The notes below the pieces were generated by a model. It did no database searches. It saw only the letters and a program-made list of their open reading frames with translations, and was not told the origin of the DNA. Of a DNA stretch of 64,000 nt, positions 40,201 through 49,762 are shown piece by piece. This DNA is from Trinickia dabaoshanensis. Its GTDB lineage: Bacteria > Pseudomonadota > Gammaproteobacteria > Burkholderiales > Burkholderiaceae. Positions within the stretch are counted from its first letter, which is position 1. Every line of letters begins with the position of its first letter. The translations under genes were made by a program, and so were the position numbers. The stretch lies in contig NZ_PNYA01000013.1 in the NCBI RefSeq assembly GCF_002879885.1, positions 62,001 through 126,000 of the forward strand, given 5' to 3'.

Positions 40201-40507
40201 GCATCTGAAGCAATTCGGCGAGCCCGAGTACATCGAAGGCATCCTCGACGGTCCGGCGACGGAAGGAGCGTCACAGGACCTCTTCGGCGACGCGCCCGAT
40301 GCCGAAGCCGATCCGCTCTACGACGAAGCCGTCGCCTTCGTCGTACGCACGCGCCGCGCATCGATTTCGGCGGTGCAACGGCAGTTGCGCATCGGCTACA
40401 ACCGCGCTGCGCGACTCGTCGAACAAATGGAGGCAGCGGGGCTCGTCTCGGCGATGGGCGTCAACGGCAGCCGCGAGGTCATCGCACCGCCTAGCTCGGA
40501 GCCCTGA
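37295..40507 (+). CDS. ftsK: DNA translocase FtsK with a long Ala/Pro-rich linker
   Basis: A 1070-residue FtsK/SpoIIIE protein. The first ~110 residues hold three or four hydrophobic helices (anchor), fewer than the ~200-residue anchor of E. coli FtsK. Residues ~115-590 form a low-complexity Ala/Pro/Glu linker. The motor follows: the alpha part with [20 protein letters not shown]-like start (about 605), Walker A GTTGSGKS at ~732-739 and Walker B IVVVIDE near 855. The C-terminal winged-helix gamma domain (about 1005-1065) reads KOPS sites. It pumps DNA at the division septum and activates XerCD recombination. The start at ATG 37295 has no Shine-Dalgarno. Confidence 0.95.
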   Translation: MHTVVFSWFGVSALWVIPLALRLAIGAIMRDAGRRGTIRLWLGFAGVFAGSGALEAALAPHTGNALGHALLGFGMRALGRGAFFAAPLLLLAGLPWLIGFSWRDALRWADRAFGLGLNIGPGAAGTREDEPRASRGAVKGSVIRASTANPMAPKQTGRYARPTVWQPPASAGIKTRPATGTPVAPRALARDARAIDVKPFEPSAAARPASPIPWTGGDASRTTRTTRPPVSNTALPTPAAGNRAPAAAASAGVNRHAAAPGVGPRAGNGAFAAAAGYAAARASQAAAGVSAASTAGASAPPAVPVAAVRDSRAVQAAAAARNPAAPPAAQTYAPGVDGAAPAPSQAEPSPGVLETLKAIEANAAQWTALASSSLARRGVAATPRPSVPEQEPASDTPADAAPQGSRQLGDDESPAHAPVEVHSPADTAPSIAIEATTEPSDAASDEPTPSAQSAAEGAFAPSPEMHAPSTERAPDDEPEHSTAAAPWSEADEPSEAHTDAAIEPPWHAAPAAGTPDTVVPAARVPPVLLELASSPLPEPLPAIPAPVPAPASVESGTRTPLRGHAPTEFMFQAPAASAVELPSLDLLEPASNETEEIPAERLAQTGQLIEQRLQEFKVPVAVVGASAGPVITRFEIEPALGVRGSQIVGLMKDLSRGLGLTSIRVVETIPGKTCMGLELPNAKRQTIRLSEILEATPYRNSASKLTLAMGKDITGHPIVTDLAKAPHMLVAGTTGSGKSVAINAMIVSLLYKATPEEVRLIMIDPKMLELSVYEGIPHLLAPVVTDMKLAANALNWCVGEMEKRYRLMSAVGVRNLAGFNQKLRDAQAAGKKIGNPFSLTPDAPEPLSPLPLIVVVIDELADLMMVAGKKIEELIARLAQKARAAGIHLILATQRPSVDVITGLIKANIPTRVAFQVSSKIDSRTILDQMGAESLLGQGDMLFLPPGTGYPQRVHGAFVADEEVHRVVEHLKQFGEPEYIEGILDGPATEGASQDLFGDAPDAEADPLYDEAVAFVVRTRRASISAVQRQLRIGYNRAARLVEQMEAAGLVSAMGVNGSREVIAPPSSEP

Positions 40508-40528
40508 TCCGTCGCGGCGCCCGGCGGG

Positions 40529-41182
40529 TCAGAACTCGTAACGCATCCAGAAGAAGGCGACGTCGCCCTTGTTCAACCCGCCCAAGCGCGGGATCAACGT
40601 GCCCATGGCGGACAGCTTGCGATAGCGCAGCGACGCGATGGGCAATGCCAGCGGCAGGGGCACGTAGTGAAAAACATCGTCGCGGGCAGTGACGCCGATG
40701 AAATAGCCGCCGCCCAGCGCGAGACCGCCGAGCACAGGCCGCGTATACCACTGGCGCGCATAGCCGCCGATCGGTTCGGGATGGTCGTGCGAGTCCAGAA
40801 AGACGAACGCGAACACGATGTCCTCCCGGCCGTCGGCGCCGCTCCAATGCTTGCCCGCTCCGCCGCCCCACGAGCGCGCGTTGAGCGAGGCGCGGTAGCT
40901 GGACGAGTAGCCGTCGATGTGCCAGCCGTAGCCCGTCAAGTACAAGTCCCACGAGCCCTGGCCGCCGACCCGGCCGATGCGCCGGCAGTACTCGGCGTAC
41001 AACCCATCGCCGCTGCCGCATTGCGCCGCCTCGGCGCTTGGAACGAGCGCTCCGAGCACTCGCGGCCCCCATTGCGCAGCGATCGCGGCGGCGACCAGAC
41101 CGGCGCAGCATACGCCGCGGGCGCCGGCGATCGCCCGTCCGGCGCACCGCCTTCGGAACGGCTCGGCCAAAGCAGCGGTCAT
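40529..41182 (-). CDS. pagP: Lipid A palmitoyltransferase PagP
   Basis: A 217-residue outer-membrane beta-barrel enzyme that moves palmitate from phospholipid to lipid A. The match is in WDLYLTGYGWHIDGY near residue 78-92, RSWGGGAGKHWSGADG near 103-118, GVTARDDVFHYVPLPLALPIASL and a C-terminal aromatic end LNKGDVAFFWMRYEF. The catalytic set is present: His88, Asp130 and Ser131 (DSHDHPEPIGGY). The N-terminus has a long, Arg-containing signal peptide; cleavage likely follows PSAEAA near residue 53. The ATG has GGGAGAG seven bases upstream. It converges with ftsK (21-base gap). Regulation by the usual PhoPQ cannot be judged. Confidence 0.92.
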   Translation of the reverse strand: MTAALAEPFRRRCAGRAIAGARGVCCAGLVAAAIAAQWGPRVLGALVPSAEAAQCGSGDGLYAEYCRRIGRVGGQGSWDLYLTGYGWHIDGYSSSYRASLNARSWGGGAGKHWSGADGREDIVFAFVFLDSHDHPEPIGGYARQWYTRPVLGGLALGGGYFIGVTARDDVFHYVPLPLALPIASLRYRKLSAMGTLIPRLGGLNKGDVAFFWMRYEF

Positions 41183-41561
41183 GAATGCGCTCTCCCATCG
41201 CGTAAGCGCGTAAAACTTGCGCAACGATTGCAAGAACTATTCGTTGGAGGGCAGTTTCGGCGCCGCATCGCGCGTGCCGCACATCGGGCGGCAAGTCCTA
41301 CCTGGGCGCTATGCGATTCGCTTACGTTACCGCTGGCACGAGTGTTGCATAAACCGACGAAGCCGCCACCCGCCGTCCATCATGTTATGGACAAGCCGGC
41401 AGCAACGGCGTTCGGTCGAAAGTTCGACCCGGTCATCCCCTGCCGCCCCGCCCCCCGTGAGGCGGTAGATTCGAGCCTACGCGCTAGCTCTGACGCGTAG
41501 GCTCTCTTTGTTTTTATCGCATGAAACGCGCAACGGCGGCCGCCCGGGCTCGATGACGAGG
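41183..41561. other. 379-base gap with an orphan plus-strand terminator
   Basis: The gap lies between pagP and the lactonase gene, both on the minus strand. It must hold the pagP promoter. It also contains a strong hairpin terminator pointing to the plus strand (separate entry), with no recognised plus-strand gene before it. A hairpin GGTCGA/TCGACC with a 4-base loop lies at 41416-41431. A TTG-started 83-codon frame (41217-41468) ends 4 bases before the terminator but is Arg-rich, has no ribosome-binding site and shows no family match. Confidence 0.5.
41473..41514 (+). terminator. Strong rho-independent terminator with no gene in front
   Basis: GAGCCTACGCG (41473-41483) and CGCGTAGGCTC (41494-41504) make a perfect 11-bp stem around a 10-base loop, followed by TCTTTGTTTTTATC. 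The U-rich tract exists only in the plus orientation. The nearest complete plus-strand gene upstream is ftsK, which ends almost 1 kb away with pagP running the other way in between. Either a small RNA or a long 3' tail ends here. Confidence 0.75.
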
Positions 41562-42797
41562 TTACGAGGCGGGCGTGAACTGGAAATCGACAGGCGAGCC
41601 GATGGAAAGCTGCGTGGGATCGGTCAATAAACCCGTCTTCGGGTCGCGCCGAAAAACGAACGCGGTGTCGCTGTCCCGATTGCCGACGATGAGCCATCGT
41701 CCCGTCGGATCGATTGCGAACTCACGCGGGGTGCGGCCGAGCGTCGAGTGCCGTCCGACGAGCTTGAGCAAACCGTCGTAAGGATCGACCGAGAAGACGA
41801 CGATCTCGTTCGCATCGCCGCGATTCGTCGCGTAAAGAAATCGTCCATCGGGCGAAAGATGGATCGCCCCTGCGCCGATCTTGCCCTTGAATCCTGGCGC
41901 TGTCAGCGGCAAGACCTGAAGCGTATTGAGCTTGCCGTTGGCGTATTGCAGCGTCGTCACGGTGCCCGCCAACTCGCTCGTGAGGTAGGCATAGTGGCCG
42001 CCGGCGTCGAAGATCAGATGACGCGGACCCGAGCCGGCCGGCATCTGCACGTAGCCTTCGGGGACCGGGCTGATCAGGCCGCGGCTGCCGTCGTTCGTGA
42101 AACGATATTCGTAGAGCTTGTCGTTGCCGAGATCCTGCGCGAATAGATAGCGTCCATCGGGCGCGAACACCGTCGAATGCACGTGGGCATCGTCCTGCCT
42201 GCCCTTCACCGGCCCTCCGCCCTCGTGATGAACCACGAGCACCGCAGGCCCGACGCCGCCGTCCGCTTGAAGCGGGAAGACGGCGAAGCTCCCCCCGGGA
42301 TCCGAGGCAACCGAATAGTTCGCGGTCAACAGGTAGCGGCCGTCGGGCGAAAACGACAAGTAGCAAGGGTCGTTGCCCTCCGACGAGACGCGATCGATGA
42401 ACGCGAGCTGCCCCGCTTGCGGATCGAAGCCAAAAGCGCTGATCCCGCCGCGCTCCGTTGCCGGACCGTTGTCGCCTGGCAATTCGTTGACGGCGTATAC
42501 ATGCCGATGATCGCGCGCCACGACGAGATACGAGGGATTGACCGTCTCTACCGATGACAGCGGCGTCACCTGTCCATTGGACGCATCGAAGCGATAGACG
42601 TAGATACCGTGGCTTTTGCCGGCCGTGTAGGTGCCGACGAGCAAGTCGTACGTGCTTGCGTTGGCCGGGCCGGGCATGGCGTCTTGCGCCGAGGCCGCCG
42701 AGGTGCCCGCCGCGCATGCGAGGGCGAGGCCTGCGAGTCGTACGCCGAAGACGGTGCACGTTGCGCGCCGGGGCATGATGCGAACCATTCGAAACAT
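41562..42797 (-). CDS. Secreted lactonase, seven-bladed beta-propeller (6-phosphogluconolactonase-like)
   Basis: A 411-residue protein of the lactonase family (PF10282 type). Residues 1-38 form a signal peptide (positive start, hydrophobic core, cut near SAASAQD), so it is exported, unlike cytosolic Pgl. The beta-propeller blades are seen in repeated patterns such as YDLLVGTYTAGKSHGIYVYRF, DPCYLSFSPDGRYLLTANYS, DGRYLFAQDLGNDKLYEYRF and DGRFLYATNRGDANEIVVF. The substrate is not known; family members hydrolyse lactones or are muconate-cyclising relatives. The start has GGAGAG nine bases upstream. It diverges from the DUF3096 gene. Confidence 0.87.
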   Translation of the reverse strand: MFRMVRIMPRRATCTVFGVRLAGLALACAAGTSAASAQDAMPGPANASTYDLLVGTYTAGKSHGIYVYRFDASNGQVTPLSSVETVNPSYLVVARDHRHVYAVNELPGDNGPATERGGISAFGFDPQAGQLAFIDRVSSEGNDPCYLSFSPDGRYLLTANYSVASDPGGSFAVFPLQADGGVGPAVLVVHHEGGGPVKGRQDDAHVHSTVFAPDGRYLFAQDLGNDKLYEYRFTNDGSRGLISPVPEGYVQMPAGSGPRHLIFDAGGHYAYLTSELAGTVTTLQYANGKLNTLQVLPLTAPGFKGKIGAGAIHLSPDGRFLYATNRGDANEIVVFSVDPYDGLLKLVGRHSTLGRTPREFAIDPTGRWLIVGNRDSDTAFVFRRDPKTGLLTDPTQLSIGSPVDFQFTPAS

Positions 42798-43001
42798 AAG
42801 ACAAACTCTCCATGGGTGACGGACCCCAATACCCGGTTCCGCCGTCGAAAGGCGACGCTTTGCGGGCCAGGCCGGCACTTTGCATAGGGGTCCGAGTGGA
42901 CGCTCGCGACGTTCCGGGTGATGAGCATGGATAGGGCCCGAGCGGACGAGCGCGCGTCGACCCAGTTCCTCCATTCCAACAAGGAAATCAAAGGAGTCGT
43001 T

Positions 43002-43160
43002 ATGAATATCTTCGTCAGCTTGGGACCGATTGCCGCGCTAATCGCGGGCGTTCTGATTCTGATCGTGCCGCGACTGTTGAACTACATCGTCGCGCTCTAT
43101 CTCATCATCATCGGGTTGATTGGGCTGCTGGGCCCGGGCGCGCACTCGCTGCACCTTTGA
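43002..43160 (+). CDS. DUF3096 small membrane protein
   Basis: A 52-residue protein that starts MNIFVSLGPIAALIAGVLIL and is almost wholly hydrophobic, with two predicted helices; the LNYIVALYLIIIGLIGLLG segment is the DUF3096 signature. Its ATG has AAAGGAGTCGTT in front. The family has no known function. It lies downstream of a 204-base gap facing the lactonase gene, which must contain promoters for both. Confidence 0.85.
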   Translation: MNIFVSLGPIAALIAGVLILIVPRLLNYIVALYLIIIGLIGLLGPGAHSLHL

Positions 43161-43186
43161 GCGAGCGCCCGGGACGCCTATCCGGC

Positions 43187-43432
43187 TCAGCCGTTGACGA
43201 ACTGGTCGAGCCGCAGCTTGCCCTGCAAGGACAAGCCGCCGACAGCATAATGACCGTCACCGTCGCGGTGACGCTTGAAGCAGCCGCGCTCGATCAAAAA
43301 TACGGCAGCCGATTCCATGGCGTTGCGCGTGAGACCGAGGATGCGGGGATCGAGTTGGAGCAAGGCGTCGTCGCCGAGCTCGCGTGCTGCGGAGAGGATC
43401 GTGATGCAGTCGACCTTCGACGGATTCAGCAT
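43187..43432 (-). CDS. 81-residue hypothetical protein
   Basis: A small soluble frame beginning MLNPSKVDCITILSAARELG; the sequence (DPRILGLTRNAMESAAVFLIERGCFKRHR, then a basic segment and GGLSLQGKLRLDQFVNG) could form a winged helix, but I do not recognise a family. A GTG five codons upstream (43447) is an alternative start. It converges with the DUF3096 gene (26-base gap) and is transcribed away from the GH15 gene. Codon use is like its neighbours. Confidence 0.6.
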   Translation of the reverse strand: MLNPSKVDCITILSAARELGDDALLQLDPRILGLTRNAMESAAVFLIERGCFKRHRDGDGHYAVGGLSLQGKLRLDQFVNG

Positions 43433-43717
43433 GGCGTCAATTCTCACTTTGAGTGTTGATGACTAGCGCAATGGTGGCCGGGTACGCGTCGCACTATGCG
43501 TGGCTCGTTATATCGGAAGCGCACGGCCGGAATCCCCGAAGCCCGATTGTAGCCAGCCATTTCGCGCCGTGGCAAAGCGAAATCGTTTCCGGCGCGATCC
43601 GCCCGACGCGACGCGCAAGCTTTGCACGCGCGCTTCGGGCCGGCGTGTACATTGACACGCATTTGCCGTCGTTTTCGTATCGGCATTCGCCCCGATAGCA
43701 GGAGAAACACCGACATC

Positions 43718-45583
<1,866 letters not shown>

Positions 45584-45658
45584 GCGCTGCCGGCGCTTTG
45601 GACGCCGCCGCATGCGCCAGGTACGGCCGCACGCGGGGGGCGCCGATATCGGCACGGT

Positions 45659-45670
45659 TGCTGCGCAGCA
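45659..45670. promoter_or_regulatory. 12-bp perfect palindrome upstream of phaZ
   Basis: TGCTGCGCAGCA is self-complementary. It lies 172 bases before the phaZ ATG and about 42 bases before the likely -35 element. A second site, TGCATTGCA (45708-45716), of the TGC-N3-GCA type, overlaps the -35. TGC/GCA-rich sites are reported as binding sites of the PHA regulator PhaR in some bacteria, but this is an inference only. Confidence 0.4.
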
Positions 45671-45711
45671 GTATCCGGGAAAGTCCCCGGCCCATGCACC
45701 AAAATGCTGCA

Positions 45712-45740
45712 TTGCACCAACACCGTTTCTCCTTTATCAT
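45712..45740 (+). promoter_or_regulatory. Likely sigma-70 promoter of phaZ
   Basis: TTGCAC (45712-45717) and TATCAT (45735-45740) are separated by exactly 17 bases. They lie about 100 bases before the phaZ start, so a 5' leader of about 95 bases is implied. The -35 overlaps the TGC-ATT-GCA site. Confidence 0.55.
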
Positions 45741-45841
45741 CAATTGCGTATCATCGCCACGAGCAACCGTGCGGTACCCCAGCCGCGACGCCGAGCGCCG
45801 CATTTCTATTGCCCCGTTCCTACCCCGCGGGAGCCCCAAAC

Positions 45842-47119
45842 ATGCTTTACCAGTTTTACGAATTTCAGCGCGCGCTCTTGAATCCGCTGACCGCCTGGGC
45901 GCAAGCCGCCTCGAAATCGTTCGCCAATCCGGCGAGCCCTTTCGCTTACGTGCCCGGCGCGACCCGTCTCTCGGCGGGCTATGAATTGCTGTATCGGCTC
46001 GGCAAGGATTACGAAAAACCCGAATTCGACATTCATCAAATCGTCAAAGACGGCCATAACATCCCGATCATCGAACAAACGATCATCGAAAAGCCGTTTT
46101 GCCGGCTGCTGCGTTTCAAGCGCTTCGCCGACGATCCCGACGCCGTCGCTCAATTGAAGGACGAACCCATCGTATTGGTATGCGCCCCGCTGTCGGGACA
46201 CCACTCCACCTTGTTGCGCGACACGGTGCGCACGCTGCTGCAAGACCATAAGGTCTACATCACCGATTGGGTGGACGCGCGCATGGTCCCGCTCGAGGAC
46301 GGGCCCTTCCATTTGGACGACTACGTCGCCTATATCCAAGAATTCATCCGCCATATCGGCGCGAAGAACCTGCATGTGCTCTCGGTGTGCCAACCGACGG
46401 TGCCGGTGCTGGCCGCCATCTCGCTCATGGCGAGCCGCGGCGAGGACACGCCGCGGACGATGACGATGATGGGCGGTCCGATCGATGCGCGGCGCAGCCC
46501 CACCTCGGTCAACTCGCTCGCGATGCAGCGTTCGTATCAGTGGTTCGAGAACAACGTGATCCATACGGTGCCGCCGAATTATCCGGGCGTCGGGCGTCAC
46601 GTGTACCCGGGCTTCTTGCAGCACGCGGGCTTCGTCGCGATGAATCCGGAACGCCACGCTGCCTCGCATTGGGACTTCTATCAGAGTCTTTTGCGCGGCG
46701 ACGAAGACGACGCCGAAGCGCACCGCCGCTTCTACGACGAGTACAACGCGGTGCTCGATATGGCCGCCGAGTATTACCTCGATACGATCCGCATCGTCTT
46801 CCAAGAGTTCAGGCTGGCAGAGGGCACGTGGGAGATCGACGGCGAACTCGTCCGTCCGCAAGACATCAAGAACACGGCGCTCTTTACGATCGAGGGCGAA
46901 TTGGACGATATCTCGGGCTGCGGCCAAACGCGTGCCGCGCACGACCTGTGCTCAGGCATTCCCGAGAAAAACAAACACCACTTCACCGCCGAGAAATGCG
47001 GCCACTACGGCATCTTCTCCGGCCGCCGCTGGCGCACGATCATCTATCCGCAATTGCGCGATTTCATCCTCGAGCACAATCGCGAAACCAAACGCTCGCG
47101 CGAGCCGATCGAAGCCTAA
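45842..47119 (+). CDS. phaZ: Intracellular polyhydroxyalkanoate depolymerase
   Basis: A 425-residue intracellular PHA depolymerase that mobilises stored polyhydroxybutyrate granules. It opens MLYQFYEFQRALLNPLTAWA. The nucleophile is Cys183 in HVLSVCQPTVPVLA, the residue at the same number as in Ralstonia eutropha PhaZ1, where a Cys replaces the lipase Ser. No signal peptide is present, as expected for a granule-bound enzyme. The gene has a probable own promoter with palindromic sites upstream, and a strong hairpin separates it from a TetR gene. The presence of PHA metabolism is inferred from this enzyme. Confidence 0.94.
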   Translation: MLYQFYEFQRALLNPLTAWAQAASKSFANPASPFAYVPGATRLSAGYELLYRLGKDYEKPEFDIHQIVKDGHNIPIIEQTIIEKPFCRLLRFKRFADDPDAVAQLKDEPIVLVCAPLSGHHSTLLRDTVRTLLQDHKVYITDWVDARMVPLEDGPFHLDDYVAYIQEFIRHIGAKNLHVLSVCQPTVPVLAAISLMASRGEDTPRTMTMMGGPIDARRSPTSVNSLAMQRSYQWFENNVIHTVPPNYPGVGRHVYPGFLQHAGFVAMNPERHAASHWDFYQSLLRGDEDDAEAHRRFYDEYNAVLDMAAEYYLDTIRIVFQEFRLAEGTWEIDGELVRPQDIKNTALFTIEGELDDISGCGQTRAAHDLCSGIPEKNKHHFTAEKCGHYGIFSGRRWRTIIYPQLRDFILEHNRETKRSREPIEA

Positions 47120-47165
47120 CCGCCGCGCCGGCGTAACGAGCCGAGCCGCCAAGCCAAAACAACCG

Positions 47166-47198
47166 GACGGGCCGCATCGCCAAACGATGCGGCCCGTC
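47166..47198. terminator. Shared hairpin terminator of phaZ and the tetR gene
   Basis: GACGGGCCGCATCG (47166-47179) and CGATGCGGCCCGTC (47185-47198) make a perfect 14-bp stem with a 5-base loop. It sits 46 bases after phaZ and 28 bases past the stop of the converging TetR gene. The flanking T-run is short (TCGTTCG), so it may also protect mRNA ends. Confidence 0.65.
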
Positions 47199-47226
47199 TC
47201 GTTCGTATCGGCGATTTATTTGCGGG

Positions 47227-47859
47227 TTATTTGCGCATCAGATAAGCGAGCAATAGCTCGGTATTCATGCGCACCATCTCGGCCCGCTCGGACGGCGCGT
47301 TGAAATCGCGGCCCAGCGAAGCTTCGAGCGTGAAGCGATTCGATACGATGTAGTAGCCGAGCCCGGAGAGCGCGACGTAAAACCGCAGCGGATCGACGTT
47401 GGCGCGGAAAAGCCCCGCACGCTGCCCCCGCTCCAAAATCGAAGAAAGCGTCGCCACCATCGGCGAAATCATCTCGCGAATACGCGACGATTTCTGGATA
47501 TAGCGCGCTTCGTGCAAATTTTCGTTGTTGATGAGGCGCAGCAAATCCGGATGGTCGCGATAGTAGTCCCAAACGAAATGCGCAAGCCGCGTGATGGCCT
47601 CGACAGGCGCAATGCCGTTTAGATCGAGCGTCTTTTCCGCTTCGGTCAATGCGCCGAAAGCGTGTTCGAGTACGGCCGTGAAAAGCTGCTCTTTGCTACC
47701 GAAGTAGTAATAGAGCATGCGTTCGTTCGTCTCCGCCCGCCGGGCAATCTGGTCGACGCGAGCGCCGAACAAACCACCATTCGCGAATTCCTCGGCCGCC
47801 GCAAGTAGAATCCGGCGCCGCGTCCCTTCTGGATCTCTTTTGATTTTCGATTGATTCAT
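47227..47859 (-). CDS. TetR/AcrR family transcriptional regulator
   Basis: A 210-residue repressor-type protein. The helix-turn-helix is near residues 10-55 (GTRRRILLAAAEEFANGGLFGARVDQIARRAETNERMLYYYFGSKEQLF), the classic TetR pattern. The C-terminal ligand-binding part is not typical of a named subgroup, though it is like the group with the TetR_C33/YcdC-type core. The ATG has AAAAGG upstream. Its target and ligand are unknown; it faces phaZ tail to tail, which does not by itself imply control. It is transcribed away from rsxB. Confidence 0.88.
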   Translation of the reverse strand: MNQSKIKRDPEGTRRRILLAAAEEFANGGLFGARVDQIARRAETNERMLYYYFGSKEQLFTAVLEHAFGALTEAEKTLDLNGIAPVEAITRLAHFVWDYYRDHPDLLRLINNENLHEARYIQKSSRIREMISPMVATLSSILERGQRAGLFRANVDPLRFYVALSGLGYYIVSNRFTLEASLGRDFNAPSERAEMVRMNTELLLAYLMRK

Positions 47860-48151
47860 GGTGGCCTTTTTGCTTCGTGAGCCGCGTTGCCCCGTCACGC
47901 GGCCGGCCCTCCTTGACCTACGCCGGCAGCGTGAACGAGCGCGCCATTTTTCTGGGAAACTGCATGCGCCTCGTGCGAAAAAGCGCTTCGATTATGGCAC
48001 AAGGGTGACCAATGGCAATCCGGGAAATCGGCGATAATGCGCTCTTTTCCCGCACGCGTAGCGCACCCGCGCCCGGCGAGAGGCCGACGCGAGGCAACGC
48101 CTGCGCGGGCCGCCTCGATACGCCGCCCGCTTGCTTCTTGACGTTTCCAAC

Positions 48152-49027
48152 GTGATCGATCGTGACACTCTCGCAGACCGCATCGAGGATCTGCTTCCGC
48201 AAACGCAATGCACGAAGTGCGGCTATGACGGCTGCCGGCCCTATGCCGAGGCCGTCGCCCGCGGCGAGGCCAACTACAACCAATGCCCGCCCGGCGGCGC
48301 GCAAGGCATCGCGCGTCTTGCCGCGCTACTCGACCAGCCCGTCCTCGCCCTGAACCCCGCCAACGGCGAGGAACGCGCGCGGCCGCTCGCCGTCATCGAC
48401 GAGACGCTGTGCATCGGCTGCACGTTATGCATGCAGGCGTGCCCCGTCGACGCCATCGTCGGCGCTCCGAAACTCATGCATACGGTCATCGACGAGCTTT
48501 GCACGGGCTGCGACTTGTGCGTCCCGCCGTGCCCCGTGGATTGCATCGAGATGGTGCCCGTCACGGGCGAGCGCACGGGATGGGAGGCATGGAGCGCGGA
48601 GCAGGCCGATGCGGCACGGCTGCGCCACGACCGGCGCGCCGAGCGTCTCGCGCGCGAACGCGAAGCCGCCGAGGCGCGCGCCGCGGCGCGCCGGGCCGAA
48701 GCGGCCGCGAGCGCGGGTACGCTTGCGGCACAAGCGCCGGCGCAGGACGAAGCCGCGAAAAAACGCGCCATCATCCAGGCCGCGCTAGAGCGCGCGCGCC
48801 AAAAGAAAGAGGCTCTGGCCGCTCAGGGCGTCGCACCGAAAAACATCGAGAACGTCAGCGCCGAGGTTCAAGCTCAGATCGATGTGGCCGAAGCGCGCCG
48901 GCAACGCTTGGGCGCGGCGGCGCTCACCGCTGGCAAGCCCGCCGGCCAGCCATCCGCCGATTCCGGCTCGCCGCCCGGGAACAGCAAGGACGACCGCGAC
49001 GATCCGGCATCATCCGGCAATCGCTGA
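48152..49027 (+). CDS. rsxB: RnfB/RsxB-type iron-sulfur electron carrier
   Basis: A 291-residue ferredoxin-like protein. It begins with a four-Cys cluster, [19 protein letters not shown] near residue 19-37 with a later Cys, then two 4Fe-4S motifs [12 protein letters not shown] and [12 protein letters not shown] near residues 89-130. The rest is a charged, coiled-coil-like tail rich in Arg/Ala/Glu. It lacks the N-terminal membrane helix of RnfB; other Rnf subunits are not in the window. The GTG at 48152 is chosen; a TTG at 48131 is also possible. It is followed by nth, the usual order in Burkholderia relatives. Confidence 0.88.
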   Translation: MIDRDTLADRIEDLLPQTQCTKCGYDGCRPYAEAVARGEANYNQCPPGGAQGIARLAALLDQPVLALNPANGEERARPLAVIDETLCIGCTLCMQACPVDAIVGAPKLMHTVIDELCTGCDLCVPPCPVDCIEMVPVTGERTGWEAWSAEQADAARLRHDRRAERLAREREAAEARAAARRAEAAASAGTLAAQAPAQDEAAKKRAIIQAALERARQKKEALAAQGVAPKNIENVSAEVQAQIDVAEARRQRLGAAALTAGKPAGQPSADSGSPPGNSKDDRDDPASSGNR

Positions 49028-49060
49028 CCGTTTGCCCCTCACCACCCGCCCAAGCGCAGC

Positions 49061-49705
49061 ATGAACGCACAAAAACGACGCGCCATCTACGAGACGCTGC
49101 AAAGCCTGAATCCGCATCCGGCGACCGAATTGGAATACACGACGCCGTTCGAACTGCTGATCGCCGTGATGCTGTCGGCGCAAGCGACGGATGTCTCCGT
49201 CAACAAGGCCATGCGCAAGATGTTCCCCGTGGCCAACACGCCAAAGGCCGTGCTCGAACTCGGTGAAGAGGGGGTCGTCGAGTACATTAAGACGATCGGG
49301 CTATACCGCACCAAGGCGAAGAACGTCATCGCCACGTGCCGGCTCTTGCTCGATCAGTACCGCGGCGAGGTGCCCGCGCAGCGCGAAGCATTGGAAAGCC
49401 TGCCCGGCGTCGGTCGCAAGACGGCCAACGTCGTGCTCAATATCGCATTCGGGCAACCGACCATCGCCGTGGACACCCATATCTTTCGCGTCGCCAACCG
49501 CACGGGACTGGCACCGGGCAAGGACGTGCGAGCGGTCGAAGCCGCGTTGGAAAAATTCACGCCCCCCGAGTTTCTCCATGACGCGCATCACTGGCTGATC
49601 CTGCACGGACGTTATGTATGCAAGGCGCGCCGCCCCGAATGCTGGCACTGCGCGATCGAACCGCTGTGCGAGTTCAGGCCGAAAACGCCGCCGCCCGAGC
49701 TTTGA
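49061..49705 (+). CDS. nth: Endonuclease III (DNA glycosylase/AP lyase)
   Basis: A 214-residue base-excision repair enzyme removing oxidised pyrimidines. The helix-hairpin-helix ESLPGVGRKTANVVLN includes Lys120, and Asp138 lies in VDTHIFRV; these are the same numbers as the E. coli residues. The 4Fe-4S cluster ligands are C-x6-C-x2-C-x5-C in the C-terminus (CKARRPECWHCAIEPLC). The length matches E. coli Nth (211). It begins 33 bases after rsxB. Confidence 0.97.
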   Translation: MNAQKRRAIYETLQSLNPHPATELEYTTPFELLIAVMLSAQATDVSVNKAMRKMFPVANTPKAVLELGEEGVVEYIKTIGLYRTKAKNVIATCRLLLDQYRGEVPAQREALESLPGVGRKTANVVLNIAFGQPTIAVDTHIFRVANRTGLAPGKDVRAVEAALEKFTPPEFLHDAHHWLILHGRYVCKARRPECWHCAIEPLCEFRPKTPPPEL

Positions 49706-49715
49706 CGCGGTGCTC

Positions 49716-49762
49716 GCCCGTCGCGAGCCGTCGGTCGCGGCGCGCACGGGCCTTTGTCTTTC
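49716..49762 (+). terminator. Possible terminator after nth
   Basis: GCCCGT (49716-49721) and ACGGGC (49746-49751) enclose an inner stem CGCGA/TCGCG, followed by CTTTGTCTTTCT, which runs to the last codons of the converging exporter gene. The stem is short and interrupted, so it is weak support. Confidence 0.4.

Noticed and set aside
41217-41468. An 83-codon frame ending 4 bases before the orphan terminator
   Set aside because: It begins with TTG without a ribosome-binding site and is Arg/Ser-rich with no pattern, so I left it only as an alternative to a small RNA.
46267-47136. A 289-codon plus-strand frame over phaZ
   Set aside because: It is the +1 shadow of phaZ; the PhaZ frame has the full family match including Cys183.
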